64,000 nucleotides of DNA from Datisca glomerata (lineage: Eukaryota; Streptophyta; Magnoliopsida; Cucurbitales; Datiscaceae): contig QANY01002371.1 in the NCBI GenBank assembly GCA_003255025.1, positions 1,364,001-1,428,000 on the forward strand. Direction: 5' to 3'. Shown here piece after piece: positions 56,479-64,000 of this stretch. Within the stretch, counting starts at the first letter, position 1; the number at the start of each line of letters is the position of its first letter. The translations under genes and the position numbers were made by a program. The notes below the pieces were generated by a model that saw nothing but the letters and a program-made list of their open reading frames with translations, had not been told where the DNA came from and searched no databases.

Positions 56479-57214
56479 CTTAGTGATTGATGGTAGAAGA
56501 AGAACGTCTTCCTATTTCAGACAATCTCCTTTATGTTTCTGTGACTCCTCTGACCATTGGGCTACTTTAACTTGATCTTCTATCACACTCGAAGTGGGAG
56601 TCATGGTCTCTAAAATATGAATGAATTGAATACTTTTTTCACAATCCCTATTACGCAGCATGATGCATGTATGCAAAACATAAAGATGAAGTTAGAAGTG
56701 AAACAATGAAGAAAAGACATGTTTAAGTGACACAAGACATATATACATGCACAAAATTAATCATGATGTCATATTTCAGCAGAAATCTAACGTTGGTCAT
56801 GAGGTGGACTCTAAAAACATAATACATGTGTGGTTAGGCTCTAAAAATCTCTTAAAGGATCCCAGGTTGTCCACACTGTTATCTGAATAGAGTAACAGGG
56901 ACCCCCAAACGGTATCCCGAAATGGTCTATCTGAGTGAGAACTTTCGTGAGCTTGCACGGGAACCGCAGTTCCACTACTCATTCTCGCTAATCCTAAAGG
57001 GAAAGCCCGGGTATAGGGCTAGTGTATATGTGTGAAAGTAGAAATTATGTAAAGAAATATACTTCGTAAAAAAAAACTTATGTACAACTACAGTCACGAA
57101 TTAGAAAAAAACAATGAATCATATAAACAAACCAAGAACCATACAAAAGGATAGCATACGTTGAAATTTTAGCTTGACTCTCCATTGATTGGAAGATGGT
57201 TAGACCAATTGTTT

Positions 57215-57233
57215 GTCCCCAGCGGAGTCGCCA
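57215..57233 (-). other. Primer-binding site of the Tat/Ogre element
   Basis: On the minus strand TGGCGACTCCGCTGGGGAC begins three bases after the 5' LTR. This string is the usual Tat/Ogre primer site, attributed to tRNA-Arg. It confirms that the right-hand LTR is the 5' one. A leader without clear genes follows from 57214 down to 56500. Confidence 0.8.
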
Positions 57234-57236
57234 AGC

Positions 57237-59722
57237 TCTCGCAACGTGCGCGCGACGCGGAGCGGCGATTAAAAAAATCATTTTTTGAAGGAAAAAGAAA
57301 TTTGGAGTCGCCACCAATCATTTTAGGGTGTGATTGATCACCCAATTTTAAGATGAAAAATTTGGTCTACGAAAACTCAAAGTTGGTTCGGGAGTCGTTT
57401 GTGTAAGGGGAAGGTATTAGCACCCCACAACACCCATTATAAAATGGTTACCAAATTTTATGAAATGCTATCTAATTTTTTATTTTAAAGCAAATGTTAA
57501 AGAGATTCATTTTTTAATGTCCCATTTGATGCATTTTGTATCATAAAAATGAACAAAATAAATTACTTTTAATGGGTGGTTCAAAGACCATTGAAAAATT
57601 ATTTTTTGTATTCTTATATCCTTTTAAATCAAAGCATTATTAGAGTTATTCTCACTATCCCGATAATGACTCCTCACCTCAGTAGTTCGAGTTGGTATCT
57701 CGAAAATCTCAAAATCCGTCTTTGGATTTTTTTAGTAAAAACTAAATAAAGAAATTTACAAAATTTAAATCAAATTGTTATGGTTTTAATTTACGAGCGT
57801 CAACTTTGATGATAAAAGAATGAAATAATAATCACATACAACCGTGACATATGAAAATAATACATAAATAAATAAGAAGAGATAACAACTATAAATAAAA
57901 AAAGAATAATGAAAATGCATGTTAGAGATGATAAATATGTATGATAAATTTAAAAAAAATATGCATGGTGAAAATAATGAAACAAGACGTGGAACAATTA
58001 AAAATAAATTACAACAAACTAATAATACCTATTAAAAAAATAGAAAAATAAACAAACATAAAAATAAATATAAAAATAAATAAAAAAATTAAAGTAAACT
58101 TTTTTTTAAAAGAGGGTGATGTCACATCTGTTAAGTGATAGAGGGTGACATCACCCTCAGTTAAGTGACAGAAGGTGACGTCACCCTTTTTTTTTTAATT
58201 TTTCATTTTTTTACACACACATATATATATATATATATAATTTATGTGTAAAATAAATTAATCTATGACAAAAAATATTTAATTTCATACATGATTAGCG
58301 TGATCATGCTTTTTTTACTACATGATCTATTAATTACCATTTTTATTTCTTTACCCAATGCTAATAAAATAGAAAAAGAATGATCATGAATGGTAATTAA
58401 TTTAAACAAGTGTCACTAAAAATAATTAAATAATTTTATTTGGGATATAAATATACCATTTTTTATTTTTGGACTACTTAGTTCACTAATTACCATTTTG
58501 TCTTTCTTCCTTTATTGCTAGGAATGATCATGGATGATAACTAGTTTAAACAAATGTCACTAAAGAAAATCCATAAAACTTTCAAAATAAAATAATTTTT
58601 ATTTGGGATATAAACATACCATTTTTTTATTGGACAACTTAGTTCACTAATTACCATTTTCCTTTCTTTCTTCATTGCTAGGAATGACCATGGATGGTAA
58701 CTAGTTTAAACAAGTGTCACTAAAGAAAATCCATAAAACTTTCGAAATAAAATAATTTTTGTTTGCAATATAAATATACCATTTTTTATTGGACTACTTA
58801 GTTCACTAATTATCATTTTTCCTTTCTTCCTTCATTGCTAGGAATGATCATGGATGGTAACTAGTTTAAACAAGTGTCAATAAAAATGATGGTAAAAAAA
58901 AGAAAAGAAGAGAAGATTTGTAAGAACATAAAAAAATCAAAGCTTAAAATATCTGCATAATCTTGTATAGTGGTTTTACTCTCTATTTTATGTATTTTTA
59001 TGTATGAGAAATTATCATAGGAGATCTTTTCATCAAATGTACACTTTCAACCCATTAAGTGGTTGATTCACATTGAATTAATTTTACACCCCTCAAAATT
59101 TTATCCTCATTCTTATTGATTGAGTTGATGATAAAAAAATCTCTTCATCAAACTTGTAGAGAGATAAACAATATATGAAAACAAAACTTAAGATTAAAAG
59201 TAGGAGAAATGATAAAGAATGAGAAAACAAATATATATATATATATATATATGGAAAATGAAATAAAGAAATATCAAATACATGAGTATGAAAAAGAGAG
59301 ATGATTAATTAGAATGAACAAAATATATTGTAAGCTAAAAATGTGAGAGATTTGAACTACCTTAATAAAAAGAAAATGAGAAGATGGAAGATGAATAGAA
59401 ATGAAAACTCACATTCTTTCTCTTTTGCACTATTTTCTCAAAACCTCTATTTCTCTCTCTAAAATCTCTTCTCTTCCTCACTCTCCCCAAATCTCCCATT
59501 TTCAAGTGAAGACCTCCTGTCTATTTATAGGCAAACTTAGGGCTTCACTTTTTTAATTTTAGTATTTTGTTCCCTTTTTTATTTTTAGTCCTTGGATAAA
59601 TTTTCTTATTTTTTAGGCATTGGGCTATTTTTCAAATCATACACATAGTCTTAGACTAGTATATGGGTAAATTTTTTTTTGTATTTTCAAAGTATTGGAC
59701 GGGATAAAATACGGTATCTACC
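57237..59722 (-). repeat. 5' LTR of the Tat/Ogre element (right copy)
   Basis: Matches the left LTR along its whole length, with scattered differences and a few indels. The terminal dinucleotides are mutated: GGTAGATA instead of TGTAGATA at the minus-strand start, TTGCGAGA at its end. The TATA box is the complement of 59522-59529. A perfect TGACGTCA palindrome lies at 58176-58183. Confidence 0.88.
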
Positions 59723-59727
59723 GTTAG

Positions 59728-61100
59728 TTACAATCTTTGATATGAAAAAGGAGTGAATTCGAATTGCCGGACAATACCTCGACTATTGGGATCGTGATTC
59801 AACTATGTTCGAGTTGTATGATTAACAAATATGAAAATTCGTGGTGAGATTGGAAATGCAACAATATCACCTTGCTCTTTAATGATGGGTGTGTGAATAA
59901 TTAACTTGGCCAAGTATTCGATGAAATGAATCATTGAATAAGACATGGTGAACTGTACGAGACAATTCATTGTTATGTCTTTCTTATTCACAGTCAATAA
60001 ATGAGCTAAAAAATTAATAACTATAAGGGTAAAATGGTAATTTTACATCTCACTCTTGTTACTGATATTCACGAAGTGTAATATGTTAAAATATTTGGTG
60101 GACCGTGAAATAAAAGTGTTTATTTGCACCAACAAAAAATATAGCGCGCATGAATCGAGAGGTTATTCGGCATCAGATCTATAGTTGAGTCATACGATGT
60201 CATAATTAAGTTGGTCAGGAATTTATGGAGATAAATTCACCTAGTATTTGAGTCTAATAGCTTTATTCATGTGGGTCCATTCGGTCTCAAGAGTAGCTCA
60301 TAATGACATGAATGAAAAACAACACCAGTTGGACCAAAAACATGTTTTGTCGCTTAATTAGTGATGGGTGTTGTCGCTTAATTAGTGAAGAGTAAGTAAT
60401 TAATGTTCAAATTAAATAATTGGTTATTTTCTAATTATTAGATAATTAGTAAATAAAAGAAATTAATTAATTGATTGATAGAGATCAGTTTAATTTATCA
60501 ATTTGGATTGATGAATTTCGACACAACATTAACTCTAGGGAGATATGCAGTTGTCGGCAATAGCAAATATTAAGGAGTGACTTTTTGGTAATTTAGCATA
60601 TATGAGTATATGTACAAATTCTATAATTATTATATAAGGGATGACAATAGGATTGCATCTCTAACCCTAACACAGTGTGTGATTTCACTGAGCAGAGAAA
60701 ACACAGTTTCTCTTCCACCCCCTAATTGCTGCCGAAATACACAGAGGAGAAGGAAATATTTGAGTTTTCTTCTCTAGTTGTTTTGAGTGCCCATACACAA
60801 TTCCTAATCAACATCCGATTGAGATATACTTCTGAATCTTACAAGTGGTTGTTGGTGTGAAGGTTGATTCTAGTTCTACGAAGAATGAAAAACTCAAAGA
60901 CATTCAATAGGATTCCACCAAGTCAGAAATTTTACGATACAACATAAGATATAAATGATTTCTATCTCTATTGATAGGTTTAACTAAGTATGCATAATCA
61001 TAAGTATCATTTTAATATTTAATATGTAGCAAAATGTCATGTAGCATGTACATGCATCACTGTAGTTTAAAGTTATAGTGGGTTATATTTTAAATACAAT
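59728..61100 (+). repeat. Copia-2 5' LTR, right half
   Basis: Picks up the solo LTR sequence exactly where the left half stopped (TTACAATCTTTGATA versus TTACTTGCGATCTTTGATA). It continues through GGATCGTGATTCAACTAT, an LTR TATA (TTATATAAGGG, about 60630) and the transcript-start region. The 3' edge is uncertain because the solo LTR and this copy diverge after about 60990. Confidence 0.82.
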
Positions 61101-61807
61101 GTGAATTTTATAAAAGTTATAAATTTTAAATTGGAATTTAAATTTTATAAAAGTTTATAATTTTTGAAACTTGTTTTTTTCAAATTAATAAAGAGTTATA
61201 ATTTTTGAAAAAAACAATGAAAAATCCATTTTTCCAAAAAACTAAATGGGAGGGTCATTTACGTTGAAACATTCCCAAGGTCCCCAACGCATACTTGATC
61301 GTGGCACGAGAAATGGTTTAGAGCCGCCCTAGCGATCCTCTTTTCAGTGGGAGAAACTTGAAATTCATGTCACTTTAGGTCATCAAGTTGCTTAAGAAGC
61401 TAAAACTTGCAAAGGAAGTGGTGAGGTAGGACTGTTCTTAGATGGACTGTTAGTTCATGGTAACCTTTAAAGCCGTTGCATTAGTTAAACACTTAGATCG
61501 AAGTACATTGGAATCCCTCATATAGGCTAGTCATTGGGGCTAAAGTGATCAAAACCTTTGGTGTTTGGTTAATCTAGATGTAGTGACAACTTGAGAAGCA
61601 TTAACCAAACGAGATGAGTCTTGATGTGATATGAGGTAGCTTGGACATTGTCCTTGGATGAGACAAGCTATCATTGTTAATCGTAACATCATGAAAAAAT
61701 AGTTTTTTATGAGATTTTTAAATATTTAAGTATTTGTATGATGCATCAAACTTTCCCAGATAATTGGGTATTTATTTACACTGGTTTATTTATTATTTTC
61801 AATAATC

Positions 61808-62640
61808 ATGTCACTATCCTCACTCTCAACTATCTTAAACGTGAATAAACTTACTGATGAAAATTATGAGTATTGGAAACGTAATCTTGATATCGTGATG
61901 ACGGTAGAAAAGTACAAGTTTGTGCTCACCACCCCTTGTCCCCTTAAGCCTATTGCCGAATCAACTCAAGAGAAAAATGATGCTTATGTTTCTTGGCTGC
62001 ATTCTGATGAGATCGCCAAGTGTTACATCTTAGCTTCTATTAGCAATATGTTGCAACAACAACATTAGAACATGAAACTATCGTTGATATGATGTTGAAC
62101 ATCACCGGTATATTCGGAGATCAGGGTCGTTAAGCCAAACAAGCTGCTATGTAAAACTTCATGAACTACAAGTTGAAACTTGGAACTCCTGTCAGAGAAC
62201 ATATGATGCTGATCATTAATTATCTGAATAAGATGGAGATCATGAGTGCTGAGGTAGATGGTTAGACACAAGTTGATATGATCCTTGAGACTCTACCTGA
62301 CACTTTTGAGAACCTCAAACTTAATTATTCGATGAATAAGTTGAGATACTCATTTCCTAAGCTGATGAAGGAACTGCAAGCTGCTGACACCCAGTTTTTA
62401 AAGGGCAAGAGGAAGACTGGAGAGGCAAACTTTACCAAAAGTAAGCCTTCCACCTCTGGCACCAAAACGAAATACAAGATTGTTCTGAAGAAGGCTAAGA
62501 GGAGAACTCAAAAGCTATTAAATGTAAGGGCAGTGAAAAAGTGGACAAGTCGAAAGACAAGTGTTATCATCGTGGAGCCGCTTGTCATTGGAAATGCAAC
62601 TGCCCAGACTATCTCAAGGAGTTGAGATCTAAAGATATAA
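61808..62640 (+). pseudogene. Copia-2 gag
   Basis: ATG 61808 starts LSTILNVNKLTDENYEYWKRN, a typical Copia gag N-terminus, open for 86 codons to 62068. Stops and shifts follow, but LKLGTPVREHMMLIINYLNKMEIM and ILETLPDTFENLKLNYSMNK continue the gag domain. A Lys/Arg-rich tail leads to a knuckle reading CYHRGAACHWKCNC (about 62555-62600), whose second Cys is Arg. The arrangement equals that of Copia-1 but the sequence is clearly another family. Confidence 0.82.
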
Positions 62641-63754
62641 TACTTGTTACTGAGGCCTGTTATATGACTGACTCTACTTTTTCATTGATTGTAGACTTTG
62701 CAGCCACTAACCATATATGTCGTTCCCTACAGGGGTTCAGGGAAATCAGAAAGCTTGACGAGGGTGAGTTCAGCTTCCGTTTAAGAAATAGAGCACTAGT
62801 ATTGGTCGTACCTGTTGGAACTATTAAATTTTTATTCGATAACAATTTTATGGTTTTACATGATGTTTATTATATCCCAGATTTTAGGAAGAACCTTATT
62901 TCATTAGCTAGTTTAATTAAGCAATGATTCAATTTGAATTTCATTGATAATAATATTAGTATTTTTAAAAATGATTGCTTAATTACTACTGTACATTTGA
63001 TAAATAAATTGTTTTACGTAAAACCAACAGTTCCAATGATATGTTGCACTAAAGTAAATACTTATTTACAAAGGGATATAAATGGTTGAAGTCTGACTCA
63101 ACTGATCTAACATATTTGTCATATTTACGTCTTGGCCATATCAGTCTGGACAGGTTTAAAAGACTTGCAAGATATGGTCCATTAGAAACTTTAAGTGTGG
63201 GATCACTACACACATGTGAATCATGTATCGAATGTAAAATTACCAAGAGAACCTTTTTAGCGAAGGGTGAAAGAGTCACTCAATGCCTCGTACTCGTACA
63301 TAGTGAAATGTGGGCCATTGAATATCCAAGCAAGAGAAAGTTATGAATACATTGTAACCTTCACTGATGACTACTCACATTTTGGCCATGTTTATCTAAT
63401 GCACCAAAAGTCTGAAACCTTTGAAAAGCTTAAAGAGTACAAGGCCATGACCGAAAAATAATTAGAGAAATAAATAAAACGCTACCATATAATTGCGGTG
63501 GAGAGTAATTGCTATGAGAGTTTGAAGACTTTCTTAAGGAAGAATGTATTCTTTTTCAGCTTACAGCACCTAAAACTCCATAACAGAATGGTGTGTCAGA
63601 GAGAATGAATCAATCTCAGTTGGATATGGTTAGATCCATGATGAGTTACTCATCCCTCCCAGATTCATTCTGCGGATATGCCTTGAAACCAGTAACATAT
63701 ATTCTGAACCAAGTTTCATCAAAGACGATTCCTAGTATGTTATATGAGAGATGA
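62641..63754 (+). pseudogene. Copia-2 pol fragment: protease and partial integrase, fused to polypurine tract
   Basis: The protease motif is degraded to DFAATNHIC (about 62695). The pre-integrase and finger region reads LRLGHISLDRFKRLARYG then CESCIECK (63115-63240). The core shows VTFTDDYSHFGHVYLM (about 63350). The sequence then reaches SKTIPSMLYE at 63720-63745 and jumps straight to a purine-rich tract and the 3' LTR. RT, RNase H and the rest of integrase are deleted. Stops occur at several sites in what remains. Confidence 0.8.
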
Positions 63755-64000
63755 TATTGGAATTATGTTCATAAAGCAGGGTGTAATAACTATTTATGAG
63801 TATTTAGTTATTTCTCAGACATTTTGTACTACTCAATTTAATGAATGAATGCAAGTTTTTTCTATTAATTAAAGTGTGTTTATATTTTACTCATGTCCTG
63901 AAACTATTGTCAATTTAAAAAGAGTAAAGACTAAGGGGTCTTCCAGACATACTCTTCTAAAATAGTTCAAAATGTTATTCACAGTTTTAGGATAGACTGG
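63755..64000 (+). repeat. Copia-2 3' LTR, start only
   Basis: TATTGGAATTATGTTCATAA onwards matches the 5' LTR start at 42528 and the solo LTR at 12883 over the whole available length. It is cut by the window edge. Confidence 0.88.

Larger units (their letters stand above)
43004..59722 (-). mobile_element. Tat/Ogre-type Gypsy retrotransposon, 16.7 kb, nested in the Copia-2 LTR
   Basis: Two LTRs (43004-45433 and 57237-59722) enclose minus-strand genes in the order ORF1, gag, protease, RT, RNase H, second (archaeal-type) RNase H, integrase. A 5-bp duplication GTTAG lies on both sides (42999-43003, 59723-59727). The extra ORF1 upstream of gag, the additional RNase H, the long element and the 3' tandem repeats together mark the Tat lineage, most like Ogre. 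All genes are broken by stops or frameshifts, so it is non-autonomous now. It is the youngest layer of this nest. Confidence 0.92.
42528..64000 (+). mobile_element. Copia-2 LTR retrotransposon, host of a nested Gypsy element; runs off the window
   Basis: The 5' LTR starts TGTTGAAATTATG at 42528 and is interrupted at 43003 by a Gypsy element. It resumes at 59728 and ends at roughly 61000-61140, by comparison with the 1.9 kb solo LTR. Leader, gag and part of pol follow (61808-63750). The 3' LTR starts at about 63755 with TATTGGAATTATG and continues past the window. RT and RNase H are absent, so this copy is internally deleted. Confidence 0.83.

Overview
This is nuclear DNA of a eudicot plant, and most of it is layered transposable elements and an integrated virus. 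The signs are very AT-rich spacers, plant-specific LTR retrotransposon lineages, an endogenous plant pararetrovirus, a piece of plant mitochondrial ribosomal DNA, and one intron-containing plant gene. I could not identify the species. Everything here was read by eye, so homology calls rest on motif recognition rather than database searches.

Region 1 (1-7926) is an endogenous pararetrovirus of the family Caulimoviridae, most like the florendoviruses. In order it has a duplicated pol piece, capsid with a zinc knuckle, protease, reverse transcriptase-RNase H, a second ORF overlapping the first by ATGAGTAA, a non-coding region with TATA box and tRNA-Met primer site, and a movement protein that runs into a TA microsatellite. 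Nonsense mutations, frameshifts and deletions break nearly every gene.

Region 2 (about 8925-19215) is a roughly 10.3 kb Mutator-like element (MULE) with long terminal inverted repeats. It carries a decayed transposase and a plant-mobile-domain (PMD) gene, both on the minus strand. It was later hit by a 2.1 kb CACTA element (9239-11334), a fragment of mitochondrial rrn18 (12280-12603) and a Copia solo LTR (about 12883-14768).

Region 3 (19216-31000) is AT-rich spacer with a 2.3 kb non-autonomous CACTA element (22570-24907, TSD AAA) and a small MITE (27282-27498). It also holds the one apparently intact host gene, a three-exon multicopper oxidase of the LPR1/LPR2 type (27839-30875, 587 residues).

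Region 4 (32200-64000) is a nested retrotransposon cluster. A DUF1985-type transposon gene is embedded in arrays of short hairpin repeats, and array plus exon start occur three times. One Copia element (about 35126-42250) lies between copies. A second Copia element begins in the third exon copy at 42528 and runs off the window. Its 5' LTR is split by a 16.7 kb Tat/Ogre-type Gypsy element (43004-59722, minus strand, TSD GTTAG).

The order of events can be read directly: DUF1985 repeat region, then Copia-2, then the Tat/Ogre element. Likewise the MULE came first, followed by CACTA, NUMT and solo LTR. Many of the inactivating changes in the elements are C-to-T or G-to-A (CGA to TGA, TGG to TGA, GAT to AAT), as expected from decay of methylated cytosines.
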